Source of the DNA: Naumannella cuiyingiana
GTDB taxonomy: Bacteria > Actinomycetota > Actinomycetes > Propionibacteriales > Propionibacteriaceae
Direction: 5' to 3'
Assembly: GCF_013408305.1 (NCBI RefSeq)
Contig: NZ_JACBZS010000001.1
Span: 1,364,001-1,428,000 of the forward strand
Length of the DNA: 64,000 nt
Of this stretch, positions 37,508-50,474 are shown piece by piece; position 1 is the first letter of the stretch, and each line of letters opens with the position of its first letter. A program made the translations under genes and the position numbers. Below the pieces are notes generated by a model, which saw only the letters and a program-made list of their open reading frames with translations, did no database searches and was not told where the DNA came from.

Positions 37508-38613
37508 GCACCGGTACGCTCGCGCGGCCGGATGCCCGACGCCCCGGCAGCCAGCCCGTCTCGCTGCGACTCGGACCGATGTCGTGGCAGGTGCCCATTC
37601 GCGCCGGGATGGTCGCGCTCGGTGGCCTGATCGTTGCCGCGATCTTGTTCGTGCTGGATCTCGGCCTGGGCGACTATCCGATCGCACCGACCGATGTGGT
37701 GATCACGCTCCTCGGCGGTGGTACGCCGGCGCAGAGCTTCATCATCAACGGCCTGCGGCTGCCGCAGGCCAGCGTCGCGGTGCTGGTCGGCGCCGCGCTG
37801 GGGCTGTCGGGCGCGCTGACCCAGACCTTCGCCCGCAATCCGCTGGCCAGCCCCGACATCCTCGGGATCACCAACGGGGCCTCGGCGGGCGCGGTAAGCG
37901 TGATCATCCTCGCCGGTACCGCGGGCTACGGCGGCGGCATCGTCTCGGGCCTGTTGCAGACCGTCGGCGTACCGGTTGCCGCCTTCGTCGGCGGTATCGG
38001 CACCGCGGCGCTGCTCTACGTCCTGGCCTGGCGCGGCGGCGTCGACGGTGGCCGGCTGGTGCTGATCGGCATCGGCATCGGCGCCTTCATGACGGCCATC
38101 GTGTCGTGGTTGTTGGCGACCGCCCAGATCGAGGATGCGGCCAGCGCCGCGATCTGGTTGAACGGCTCCCTGAATGGGCGCGGCTGGGAGCAGGCGCTGC
38201 CGGTGGCCGCGTCGTTGCTGGTGTTCGTGCCCGCCTCGCTGATCCTGATCCGCTCGCTGAATGCGATGCAGCTCGGCGACGACTCCGCCCGCGGGCTCGG
38301 GGTGCGGCTGCAGACGACGCAATTGCTGATGCTCGTCTGCGCGGTCGGGCTGGCCGCGGTCGCCGTATCGGCGGTGGGACCGTTGAACTTCGTCGCGTTC
38401 GTCGTGCCGCAGATCGCCCTGCGGCTGACCGGAGGATCACGGCCGCCAATGCTCGCGGCGATGACCTTCGGTGCGGCACTGGTGCTCGGTGCCGACCTGA
38501 TCAGCCGCGTGGTGATCCCGCTCGGCCTGCCGGCCGGCATGATCACCGCCGTCCTCGGCGCCCCCTATCTGTTGTGGTTGTTGTTGCGTTCGAATCGGAG
38601 GATCTCCGCATGA
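37504..38613 (+). CDS. Iron-siderophore ABC transporter permease (FecCD family), second subunit
   Basis: The 369-residue partner permease has an N-terminal extension of about 45 residues, then the family marks LRLPQASVAVLVGAALGLSG, TFARNPLASPDILGITNGAS and VGPLNFVAFVVPQIALRLTG. It begins at GTG 37504, overlapping the previous stop as GTGA. Together the two permeases would form a heterodimer like FepD/FepG, pairing with the ATPase encoded next. Confidence 0.92.
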   Translation: MSTGTLARPDARRPGSQPVSLRLGPMSWQVPIRAGMVALGGLIVAAILFVLDLGLGDYPIAPTDVVITLLGGGTPAQSFIINGLRLPQASVAVLVGAALGLSGALTQTFARNPLASPDILGITNGASAGAVSVIILAGTAGYGGGIVSGLLQTVGVPVAAFVGGIGTAALLYVLAWRGGVDGGRLVLIGIGIGAFMTAIVSWLLATAQIEDAASAAIWLNGSLNGRGWEQALPVAASLLVFVPASLILIRSLNAMQLGDDSARGLGVRLQTTQLLMLVCAVGLAAVAVSAVGPLNFVAFVVPQIALRLTGGSRPPMLAAMTFGAALVLGADLISRVVIPLGLPAGMITAVLGAPYLLWLLLRSNRRISA

Positions 38614-39449
38614 GCTCACGTCTGCGCGCCGAGGGCCTGGTCGTCGGCTACGGCCAGCAACCGGTGATCAACGGTCTCGACATCGAGATCGGTGACGGCA
38701 TGATCACCGCAATCATCGGTCCGAACGGGTGCGGCAAGTCGACCCTGCTGCGGACCCTGGCCCGGATCCTGAAACCGGCCGCCGGTCGGGTGCTGCTCGA
38801 TGATCGGCCGATCGAGTCCTATGCCCCGCGTGCCGTGTCGCAGCTGATGTCGATCCTGCCGCAGTCGCCGATCGCGCCCGAGGGGCTGCTGGTCCGCGAC
38901 CTGGTCGGCCGCGGCCGGCATCCGCACCAGCGCTGGTTCAGCCAGTGGTCGCGCGAGGACGAGGCCGCGGTCGAGGCGGCACTGGCGATGACCGACATGG
39001 GCGAGCTGCGTGATCGGGCACTGGATCAACTGTCCGGTGGCCAGCGGCAGCGCGCCTGGCTGGCGATGACGCTCGCCCAGGAGACCGATCTGGTACTGCT
39101 GGACGAGCCGACCACCTATCTTGATCTTGCCCATCAGGTCGACGTGTTGGAGCTGGTCTGCCGGCTGAATGCCGAGCGCGGGCGTACCGTCGCGATGGTG
39201 TTGCACGACCTGAACCTGGCGGTGCGCTATGCCCACCGGATCGTGATCATGGCCGACGGCGCGATCGTCGCCCAGGGCACACCCGCCGAGGTATTCGACG
39301 CCGAGATGCTGCGCCGGGTGTTCGGGCTGGATGCCGAGGTGATCGCCGTCGGCCGCGACGGGCTGCCGGTGGTGGTGCCCAAGACGTCGATCCATGACGC
39401 GACCGGCGCTCCCGTCCGGGAACCGGTAACCGCGTACGCCACCCTCTGA
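38610..39449 (+). CDS. Iron-siderophore ABC transporter ATP-binding protein
   Basis: The 279-residue ATPase has Walker A GPNGCGKST (about residues 37-45), signature LSGGQRQRAWLAM and Walker B LVLLDEPTTYLDL, followed by the switch His in VLHDLNLA. The sequence is of the FepC/FhuC type. Its ATG overlaps the permease stop by 4 bp (ATGA). It powers import of the ferric-siderophore delivered by the lipoprotein encoded 50 bases downstream. Confidence 0.94.
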   Translation: MSSRLRAEGLVVGYGQQPVINGLDIEIGDGMITAIIGPNGCGKSTLLRTLARILKPAAGRVLLDDRPIESYAPRAVSQLMSILPQSPIAPEGLLVRDLVGRGRHPHQRWFSQWSREDEAAVEAALAMTDMGELRDRALDQLSGGQRQRAWLAMTLAQETDLVLLDEPTTYLDLAHQVDVLELVCRLNAERGRTVAMVLHDLNLAVRYAHRIVIMADGAIVAQGTPAEVFDAEMLRRVFGLDAEVIAVGRDGLPVVVPKTSIHDATGAPVREPVTAYATL

Positions 39450-39499
39450 TCCCGTCGACCTTTCGTTCAATCCCGTTTCGTCAACCTGGTAGGAGCTTC

Positions 39500-40522
39500 A
39501 TGCGGTCCTTCATGCCCACTCATCCGATCGGTACGCTGTCGCGCCGGCGACTGCTGGGCACGGGCCTGGCCACCGCCGCGGCGGCGGGCCTGCTCGCGGC
39601 CTGCGGCGGCGGACCGACGCCGGCGACGCCCGCCGGCCCGGCGACCGAGGGCCCGTGGCGCTGGACGGACGGCGTGGGACAGCAGATCGAACTGCCGAGC
39701 CGGCCGACCCGGATCGCCGCCTACGGCGATGCCGCAGTCGCTCTGATCAACTTCGGCATTCGGCCGACCCAGATCTTCCACTTCGTCGACCCGGCCCAGG
39801 ACCCGAGCTTCGAGGGCGTCGACATCGGCGGGATCGAGATCGTCGGCACGACCTACGGGCAGCTCAACATCGAGGCGATGGCCGCGGCCGGCATCGAGCT
39901 GGTGATCACGCTGGCGTACGCACAGAACGATCCGGACAATCTCTACTACTTCAACGACACCGCACAGTTGGACCAGGTACGCCAGCTCGCGCCGGTGATC
40001 GCGATCAAGCAGACCGGCAGCGCACCCGAGGTGATCACCGCCACCGAGCAGCTCGCGGTCGCGCTCGGAGCCGATCCGGACAGCGAGTTGATCACCACAG
40101 CCAGGGCGGACTTCGACGCGGCGGGTCGCGAACTGACCGAGGCCGCGAAGAGCGGGCTCTCGGTGACCACGCTCTATGCCGAGGATTCCGGGCTCTACTT
40201 CGCCAAGGCGCCGGACGAGCCCTCGCTGGCCTATTACGCCGACCTCGGGGTGAACTTCGTCGAGATCGGCGGCGACCAGTACTACTGGCACCAGGTGAGC
40301 TGGGAGAACGCCGACACCTACCCGTCGGATGTCGTGCTCTACTCGATGCGCGACTCCTATCCGCCGGAGAAGCTGATGCAGCAGCCCGCCTTCGCGCGGT
40401 TGCCCGCCGCCGCGGCCGGCCAACTGCACCCGTGGAAACTGGTGGCGATGGATTACGCCTCCCAGGCCCGCTACATGCGCGAGTTCGCCGGCTGGCTGAG
40501 CTCCGACCGCTCGGTCACCTGA
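39500..40522 (+). CDS. Iron-siderophore substrate-binding lipoprotein (Tat-type signal)
   Basis: The 340-residue periplasmic-binding-type protein captures the ferric-siderophore. The N-terminus carries a twin-arginine-like SRRRLLGTG and a lipobox LLAAC (lipid Cys35). The mature part has the type III binding-fold sequence RPTRIAAYGDAAVALINFG and TYGQLNIEAMAAAGIELVIT. It follows the ATPase gene closely, so the transporter is complete. Its 3' end overlaps the spermidine-synthase-like gene by 8 bp in convergent orientation. The siderophore type is unknown; no siderophore synthesis genes are in the window. Confidence 0.92.
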   Translation: MRSFMPTHPIGTLSRRRLLGTGLATAAAAGLLAACGGGPTPATPAGPATEGPWRWTDGVGQQIELPSRPTRIAAYGDAAVALINFGIRPTQIFHFVDPAQDPSFEGVDIGGIEIVGTTYGQLNIEAMAAAGIELVITLAYAQNDPDNLYYFNDTAQLDQVRQLAPVIAIKQTGSAPEVITATEQLAVALGADPDSELITTARADFDAAGRELTEAAKSGLSVTTLYAEDSGLYFAKAPDEPSLAYYADLGVNFVEIGGDQYYWHQVSWENADTYPSDVVLYSMRDSYPPEKLMQQPAFARLPAAAAGQLHPWKLVAMDYASQARYMREFAGWLSSDRSVT

Positions 40523-41313
40523 GTCCCAGCTCGCGGACCAGGTCGGGCGAGGTCCCGGGATCGGCGTCGGTGAAGGGCTTTGCGCGATTGATCCAGCGTT
40601 CGGCGTCGGCGCCGTGCACCACCCGGTAGGGGAACATCGCGCTCGCGCCCTTGCGCTGCAGCACCCGTACGGGCAGCTCGGCGCCCGAGGCGATGATCAC
40701 CAGGTTGCCGAACCGCCGGCCCTTCAGGATCGGCGGCTCGGCGGTGATCGCCACCCGGGGGAACAGCTCGGCCGCGCCGGCGGCGACGCGCCGGGCGTAG
40801 GAGAACGGGCCCCGGTCGGTGACATTGATCAACAGCACGCCGGCGGCGCGCAGCACTCGCCGCGCGTCGGCCAGGTACTCGCGCGTGGTCAGGTCCGCCG
40901 GCACCCGGCCGGCGACGAAGGCGTCGTTGATGATCACATCGGCGAACTCCGCGCGCATCGCCGCGACCCCCGCCCGGCCGTCGATCGCGCGCACCTTGAC
41001 GCCGCTACCGCGGGGCAGCGGGAGCTCCGCGCGTACCCGCTCGGTCAGGTCCGCGTCGGGCTCCAGGACGATCTGCGGCGACGTCGGCCGGGTGGCGGCG
41101 ACATAGCGGGCGAGGGTCATCCCGGCGCCGCCGACGTGGATCACCCGCAGCCGCTCCAGCGGGGCGGCCCAGGCATCGAGCAGATCGGCGATCCGCTGCA
41201 TGTACTCGAACTCCAGGTGCAGCGGATCGCCGGGATCCACATAGGACTGCGAGGCCCCGCCGACCCGGACGGTGAACGCGCCGGGGCGCGCACCGTCCGG
41301 AACGAGCGGGTCG

Positions 41314-41327
<14 letters not shown>
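40515..41327 (-). CDS. Spermidine-synthase-like methyltransferase-fold protein
   Basis: The 270-residue protein has the Rossmann pattern of spermidine synthases: YMQRIADLLDAW, RVIHVGGAGMTLARYVA (cofactor loop), IVLEPDADLTERV and DVIINDAFVAGRVP. True spermidine synthases have a longer N-terminus and a conserved Tyr-Asp pair; this version is shorter, so the polyamine role is uncertain. Such short homologues are common in actinobacteria with no proven substrate. The GTG at 41327 overlaps the clpB stop region by 14 bp, which implies expression with clpB. Confidence 0.8.
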
Positions 41328-43968
<2,641 letters not shown>

Positions 43969-43999
43969 CTGGCCTCTCCTCCGGGCGGTCCTGCGATGC

Positions 44000-44068
44000 T
44001 CATGCCATCATCGCCCGTTCTCGGCCGTTGCGGAATGCGGGGTCGACATTCCGTTCACGATGGCATGA
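44000..44068. promoter_or_regulatory. Dyad region between hspR and clpB
   Basis: The only gap between hspR and clpB contains two inverted repeats. TCATGCCATC (44000-44009) pairs with GATGGCATGA (44059-44068), and inside them CGGAATG (44031-44037) pairs with CATTCCG (44047-44053), a 7-9-7 dyad. No HAIR (CTTGAGT-N7-ACTCAAG) is present here. The dyads may be an operator of clpB or a terminator of the dnaK operon. Confidence 0.45.
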
Positions 44069-44126
44069 TGCGTGGATTCGTTGTCATGGCACGGCTCGGG
44101 ACTGACCCGGGCCGCGAGCGGCGCCG

Positions 44127-44519
44127 TCACGGGTGCAGGCGTACCGATCCCTCGGGGTCGGCGCTGAACAGCCGTGGATAGCGCGCCACCTGGGCCTCCC
44201 GCAGCAGCTTGCCCAGCTCGGCGAGCTGGCCGCGGAGCTGGTCGTTCTGCGATTGCAGCGCGAGGATCCGGGCGATCCCGGGCAGATTGATGCCCTCGTC
44301 CTGTGACAGCCGCTGGATCGAGCGCAGCCGGCCGATGTCGCGCCGCGAATAGCGCCGGCCCCGCCCGCGGGCGCGCCGCGGGGAGACCAGCCCCATCCGG
44401 TCATAGGTACGCAGGGTCTGCGGGTGCATCCCGGCCAGCCGCGCGGCCACCGAGATCACGAAGACCGGCGCCTCCTCATCGATCAGCTCGACCGCATTGC
44501 GACCGGATACAGCCGCCAT
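44127..44519 (-). CDS. hspR: Heat-shock repressor HspR (MerR family)
   Basis: HspR binds HAIR operators and represses the dnaK operon, with DnaK acting as its corepressor. The 130-residue protein has the MerR winged helix (VFVISVAARLAGMHPQTLRT, then YDRMGLVSPRRARGRGRRYS) and a C-terminal helix with repeated Leu for dimerisation. It is the last gene of the operon dnaK-grpE-dnaJ-hspR, 6 bases after dnaJ, giving a closed feedback loop with the HAIR pair at 48374-48421. Confidence 0.94.
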   Translation of the reverse strand: MAAVSGRNAVELIDEEAPVFVISVAARLAGMHPQTLRTYDRMGLVSPRRARGRGRRYSRRDIGRLRSIQRLSQDEGINLPGIARILALQSQNDQLRGQLAELGKLLREAQVARYPRLFSADPEGSVRLHP

Positions 44520-44525
44520 CGCGGA

Positions 44526-45731
44526 TCACCCCCGCCGCCCCGAGCGCGCGTCGGCGAAGATCGCCGCCCGCGGATCGGCGCTGTCGGTGAGTCGTCCGTA
44601 GGCCGCCAGGGCCTCCTTGGCCTCGTCGGTGATCGCGGACGGGACGGCGACCTCGACGGTGACCAGCAGGTCGCCCCGCGTGCCGTCCTTCTTCGCCACG
44701 CCCTTGCCGCGGACCCGGAAGGTCCGGCCGTTCGGCGTACCCGCCGGGATCTTCAGGCGTACCCGATCCGAGTTGACCGCAGACGTGCCCGACAGGGTCG
44801 GCACGTCGATCTCGCCGCCGAGCGAGGCCTCGACGAAGGTCACCGGCACGGTGATCGTCATGTTGTCGCCCTTGCGCCCGAAGACCGCGTGCGGCAACAC
44901 GTTGACCAGCACATAGAGATCGCCGGCGGCGCCGCCGTTCTCGCCCGGGCCGCCCTTGCCCTTGAGCCGGATCTTCTGCCCGTCGCTGACCCCGGCCGGG
45001 ATCCGCACGTGCATCGTCTTGGTCGACTTGGCGCGCCCGGAACCGTGACAGACCGGGCAGGGGTCGTCCACGATCAGACCGCGCCCGCGGCAGTCCGGGC
45101 ACGGCTCGGTGAAGCTGAACCCGCCGCCGGCCGACGCGCTGACCATGCCCGCACCCTCGCAGGTCGGGCAGACCCGCGGCACGGTGCCGGCGCGGGCGCC
45201 GGTCCCGTGGCAGGCCTCGCAGGCATTCTCCGAGACCATCTGCATGCTGACGGTGGTCCCCTCGACGGCGTCGACGAAGTCGATCGTCACCTCGCCCTCG
45301 ATGTCGGTCCCGCGGCGCGGGCCGGGCCCGCGGCTGGTCCGGCCCTGACCGAACCGGCCGGCCAAGCCGCCGAACAGGTCAGAGAAGTCGGCGGCGCCGC
45401 CGCCGGTGGCGTTTCGGAACAAGTCCTCGAACCCGGCGGAGGTACCGCCGCCGGGCGCTCCCCCGCCGCCGCGAGGGAAACGGAACCCACCCCCGCCGAA
45501 CATCCGGCGCGCGTCGTCGTACTCCTGGCGCTGCTCCGGATCCGAGAGCACCGAGTGCGCCTCGGACGCCTCCTTGAAGCGCTTCTCGGCCTCGGCGTCG
45601 CCGGGATGCTGGTCCGGGTGGTTCTCCCGGGCCAGCTTGCGGAACGCCTTCTTGATGTCGGCGGGCTTGGCGTCCTTGGCGACGCCGAGGATCTTGTAGT
45701 AGTCCTTCTCCAGCCAGTCCTTGGTGCTCAT
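44526..45731 (-). CDS. dnaJ: Chaperone protein DnaJ
   Basis: DnaJ stimulates the ATPase of DnaK and delivers unfolded substrates. The 401-residue type I protein has the J-domain with HPD in ARENHPDQHPGDAEAEKR, a Gly/Phe-rich linker, and four zinc-binding CxxCxGxG repeats (CEACHGTG, CPTCEGAG, CPDCRGRG, CPVCHGSG). The C-terminal peptide-binding domain is complete. It overlaps grpE by one base and precedes hspR by 6. Confidence 0.96.
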   Translation of the reverse strand: MSTKDWLEKDYYKILGVAKDAKPADIKKAFRKLARENHPDQHPGDAEAEKRFKEASEAHSVLSDPEQRQEYDDARRMFGGGGFRFPRGGGGAPGGGTSAGFEDLFRNATGGGAADFSDLFGGLAGRFGQGRTSRGPGPRRGTDIEGEVTIDFVDAVEGTTVSMQMVSENACEACHGTGARAGTVPRVCPTCEGAGMVSASAGGGFSFTEPCPDCRGRGLIVDDPCPVCHGSGRAKSTKTMHVRIPAGVSDGQKIRLKGKGGPGENGGAAGDLYVLVNVLPHAVFGRKGDNMTITVPVTFVEASLGGEIDVPTLSGTSAVNSDRVRLKIPAGTPNGRTFRVRGKGVAKKDGTRGDLLVTVEVAVPSAITDEAKEALAAYGRLTDSADPRAAIFADARSGRRG

Positions 45732-46348
45732 CAGGCCTCCTGGTCGGGCGCGTCCTCCGCGGGCTGCGCGACGGCGACCCGGGCCGGGCGCAGCACCCGA
45801 TCGCCGACCTTGTAGCCGACCTGGAGGACCTCCGCAGCCGTCGGCTCGGTGATCCCGCTCGCCTGGGTCTGCATCAGGGCCTCGTGGATCCGCGGGTCGA
45901 ACGGGTCGCCCTTCTCGCCGAAGGCCTCCAGCCCGTGCCGGGACGCGACCTTCTCGATCTCGCCGGCGACCAGCTTGAACCCGTCGGTCATCTGCTCGTG
46001 CTCGCGGGCGCTGCGGATGTTGTCCAGCACGCCCATCAGGTCGGCGAGGATCCGCTCGGCGCCGGCCCGGCGGGACAGGTCGCGGTCGCGATCGACGCGC
46101 TTCTTGTAGTTCACGTACTCGGCCTGCAACCGCTGCAGATCAGCGGTCCGCTCGGCGAGCTGCAGGGCAAGCTGGGCCGAGGCATCGGCCGGTTCGCCGG
46201 CATCGGATGCGTCCTCGGCGCCGGCCGCCGCGTTCTGATCGGGCGCCGCGTTCTCGTTGTCGGGTACGCCGGGCTCGGCGGGCTGCTGGGCGCCGGGCCG
46301 GTCGTAGGGTCCCGCCTGGTCAGCGGGATCGGAATTCTGCGATTGCAC
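45731..46348 (-). CDS. grpE: Nucleotide exchange factor GrpE
   Basis: GrpE releases ADP from DnaK. The 205-residue protein has an acidic, Pro/Ala-rich disordered N-terminus (about 1-60), the long dimerising coiled-coil helix ([28 protein letters not shown], cited as [18 protein letters not shown]) and the beta-domain with HEALMQTQ and [18 protein letters not shown]. The GTG at 46348 has AGAGGAG upstream. It lies 79 bases downstream of dnaK and joins dnaJ. Confidence 0.94.
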   Translation of the reverse strand: MQSQNSDPADQAGPYDRPGAQQPAEPGVPDNENAAPDQNAAAGAEDASDAGEPADASAQLALQLAERTADLQRLQAEYVNYKKRVDRDRDLSRRAGAERILADLMGVLDNIRSAREHEQMTDGFKLVAGEIEKVASRHGLEAFGEKGDPFDPRIHEALMQTQASGITEPTAAEVLQVGYKVGDRVLRPARVAVAQPAEDAPDQEA

Positions 46349-46427
46349 GCTGTCTCCTCTGCGTTGCGGGTACGACCCGCCGGGCCGCCCGTGCTGGGCG
46401 ACCCGGCGAGGCGTCAGCGGATGCCGG

Positions 46428-48314
<1,887 letters not shown>

Positions 48315-48373
48315 GTTGGTTTCCTCCTGCGATCGGGGCTTGGTGTGCTCGTCGCCCGGGACTCGCCGGGCAA

Positions 48374-48421
48374 CTTGAGTCTGCGGGACTCAACATACAC
48401 CTTGAGTCGAAGTCGCTCAAG
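48374..48421 (-). promoter_or_regulatory. dnaK promoter with two HAIR operators
   Basis: HAIR-like elements CTTGAGT-N7-ACTCAAC (48374-48394) and CTTGAGT-N7-GCTCAAG (48401-48421) match the HspR consensus with one mismatch each. On the minus strand a -35 box TTGAGC (48420-48415) and a -10 box TATGTT (48397-48392) are 17 bases apart. The upstream HAIR covers the -35 and the downstream one overlaps the -10, fitting direct steric repression by HspR. Confidence 0.85.
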
Positions 48422-48461
48422 TCTCCGGGGACGCCTGGCACCCGGAGCCCAATCGAGCATG

Positions 48462-48490
48462 TTGACAAGGTTGTCTATACAAGTTTGTCT
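48462..48490 (+). promoter_or_regulatory. PadR-type operator and promoter
   Basis: TTGACA at 48462-48467 can be a -35 box. The stretch holds the palindrome GACAAGGTTGTC (about 48464-48475) and further TTGTC repeats at 48471 and 48486, 15 bases apart. It ends 5 bases before the PadR start codon at 48496, so autoregulation by PadR is the natural reading. Confidence 0.5.
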
Positions 48491-48495
48491 AAGAC

Positions 48496-49071
48496 ATGCC
48501 CAGGTCCTCCGGCGCCCGCCTTTTCGTCCTCGGCTGCCTACGCCGAGGTCCCCGTCATGGCTATGCGATTCGCCAAGAAGCCGTCCAGGACCAGGTAGAC
48601 AGTTGGTCCGACCTCAAACCAGGCTCCGTCTATCACGCTCTCACTGCGCTGGAACGGGAGAATCTCGTCAAGGTTGAGGCCGTGGGTCGCGACGGTCAAC
48701 GGCCCCCCAGGACCACCTATGCCCTCGCGCCCGCCGGGTACACAGAGCTCCACACGCTCGTTGCCGACAGCATCCGCACGGTGAACAGCCCGGTCGATTC
48801 CGTTGCCGTTGCCCTACGGCTCGCCGACGAACTCGACCCAGACGAGTTGATCGCGCTCCTCACGGCTAGAGCAAAAGCGCTCCATGATCGTTGCAACGCA
48901 CACACCTCGGCACTGACACGCGTCGAGCAGCACCTGTCCCCGATGGAGCGCGTTGCCTTTGACCACACCATCGCCCGTCTGAGGTTCGAAGCCGAGTGGT
49001 TCACCCGAGTCGCCGGTGAACTCCGACACACCACATCCAACTCCACCATCGAGAGGTCCCCTGAACGATGA
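48496..49071 (+). CDS. PadR-family transcriptional regulator
   Basis: The 191-residue protein has the PadR winged helix in the first 90 residues (LRRGPRHGYAIRQEA, then LKPGSVYHALTALERENLVK, and PRTTYALAPAGYTEL) and a longer helical C-terminus for dimerisation. Codon use is more AT-rich than in neighbours. It is the first gene of a small unit with a NAD(P)-binding protein (4-bp overlap) and a hemerythrin protein, so it probably senses a toxic or oxidising compound. Confidence 0.9.
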   Translation: MPRSSGARLFVLGCLRRGPRHGYAIRQEAVQDQVDSWSDLKPGSVYHALTALERENLVKVEAVGRDGQRPPRTTYALAPAGYTELHTLVADSIRTVNSPVDSVAVALRLADELDPDELIALLTARAKALHDRCNAHTSALTRVEQHLSPMERVAFDHTIARLRFEAEWFTRVAGELRHTTSNSTIERSPER

Positions 49072-49709
49072 ACACCATCGCTGTTTTCGGCGCCACCGGA
49101 GGAACCGGACGACTCCTCGTCACGGCCCTTCGAGAACGTGGCCTCGGCGTCGTTGCCATCGTACGTGACCCAACCGGCTACAAAGCCCCTCCGGGCGTCA
49201 TCGTCAAGCAAGCCGATGTCCTCGATCCCTCCAGCCTTGACGGCGTCCTCGACAACGTCGATGCCGTCATCTCTGCACTTGGCCCACGTGACGGGCGATC
49301 ACCGACGACCGTGTATTCGAGGGGAATGCGTAACATCATCGCCCAGATGCGGGCCGCGGGCGTCCATCGGCTGGTCGTGATCAGCGCGGTCCCGGTGTCT
49401 CCTCCAGAGGAGAACACCTTCTTCGTTCGCCACATCCTGCATCCCATCCTCTGGCGCTTCTTCGGGCCCAGCTATCGAGATCTGCGCGTGATGGAAGAAG
49501 AACTGCGCACCCGGGCGAAGGACATCGACTGGACGATCGTCCGGCCCCCGCTACTCACCGACGATCCGGCACGAGGAGATGTTCGCCGTGCCGTCGACTC
49601 ACCGCTCGGGAAACCCAAGAAGATCAGCCGCGCGGACCTGGCTAACGAGCTGGCCAACGCAGCCTTGGACGAATCCCTGGCACACAAGACGCTGACCGTC
49701 TCTTACTGA
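49068..49709 (+). CDS. NAD(P)-binding (NmrA/SDR-extended-like) oxidoreductase or sensor
   Basis: The 213-residue protein has a Rossmann start MNTIAVFGATGGTGRLLVTAL, KQADVLDPSSLDGVLDNVDAVISALG and HRLVVISAVPVS. This is the atypical SDR group of NmrA/flavin-reductase-like proteins, which may reduce a substrate or only sense NAD(P)H. The catalytic Tyr-Lys pair is not in the usual place. It overlaps PadR by 4 bp. Confidence 0.85.
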   Translation: MNTIAVFGATGGTGRLLVTALRERGLGVVAIVRDPTGYKAPPGVIVKQADVLDPSSLDGVLDNVDAVISALGPRDGRSPTTVYSRGMRNIIAQMRAAGVHRLVVISAVPVSPPEENTFFVRHILHPILWRFFGPSYRDLRVMEEELRTRAKDIDWTIVRPPLLTDDPARGDVRRAVDSPLGKPKKISRADLANELANAALDESLAHKTLTVSY

Positions 49710-49713
49710 CACC

Positions 49714-50196
49714 ATGACCAGGGAACGCGCTGTTGCGTGGGCGTTGGAACTACAGGCCGCCCACCACCAACTCGAGACGCAGCTTCGTGATGCCCGCGCC
49801 GAGGTCAGCCGCCTGACCCCGGCGCAGCCGTCCCCACAGGGTGACCTTCTCGTTCATTGCGTCGGGTTCTGCAAAGCACTGCAGGCGCATCACGAAAGCG
49901 AGGACGATCACCTGTTCCCTCTCATCGTCGAGCAAGACCCCGCCCTCACGCCGACCATCGAGGCCTTGAAGGCAGACCACATTCGCCTGGCCGGCCTGCT
50001 TGGTGAGTTCCGGGCCATCCTTGATCAACTTCGCGCCGCCGTCTCACCACAGGCTCGCGGCGAGGCGGACCGCAAGCTCGATGTGTTGCATCGCCTCGTC
50101 GCTGACCACTTCGCATCCGAGGAGAACAAGCTGAACCGCGCGTTGCACGCACTCCAGGAACCGCCAGACCATCGGAGACAGCTACTGGGGCTGTAA
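49714..50196 (+). CDS. Hemerythrin-domain protein
   Basis: The 160-residue four-helix protein keeps hemerythrin HHE residues: HHQLE in helix 1, HHESEDDHLFP in helix 2, KADHIRL in helix 3 and VADHFASEENKL in helix 4. These would bind a di-iron centre that senses or carries oxygen or reacts with peroxide or NO. It lies 4 bases after the NAD(P)-binding gene, suggesting one unit with PadR. The substrate is unknown. Confidence 0.85.
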   Translation: MTRERAVAWALELQAAHHQLETQLRDARAEVSRLTPAQPSPQGDLLVHCVGFCKALQAHHESEDDHLFPLIVEQDPALTPTIEALKADHIRLAGLLGEFRAILDQLRAAVSPQARGEADRKLDVLHRLVADHFASEENKLNRALHALQEPPDHRRQLLGL

Positions 50197-50285
50197 CTCA
50201 CAGACAACTGAGGGAAGTCTGAGACGATTGAAGGGTCGGCGCCGGCGAACTGGCTCGGCACATCATCGACGGGGAGGAGATCGCG

Positions 50286-50441
50286 GTGACGGGAGAACAC
50301 GATCGACCGCGGGCGCCCGGCCAGAAGACCGGCACGCTGGCGCCGGACCATCCGGGCACGACGCGCCGACTGGTCGCGCTCGGTGCGGGGGCGGCCGCCG
50401 CGGGGGCCGGACTGCTGCTCTGGCGGCGCCTGCTCCGCTGA
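50286..50441 (+). CDS. Small single-helix membrane protein
   Basis: A 51-codon ORF from GTG 50286 to TGA 50439-50441 has a strong ribosome site GGGGAGGAG (50271-50279). The encoded peptide has a charged, Pro-rich N-terminal half and a C-terminal Ala/Gly/Leu-rich helix (about residues 29-47) ending LLWRRLLR, a tail-anchored or single-pass membrane protein. No family is recognised. Confidence 0.5.
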   Translation: MTGEHDRPRAPGQKTGTLAPDHPGTTRRLVALGAGAAAAGAGLLLWRRLLR

Positions 50442-50474
50442 GCCGCGGTCGCCGTGCTCCGTACCATCGTTCCC

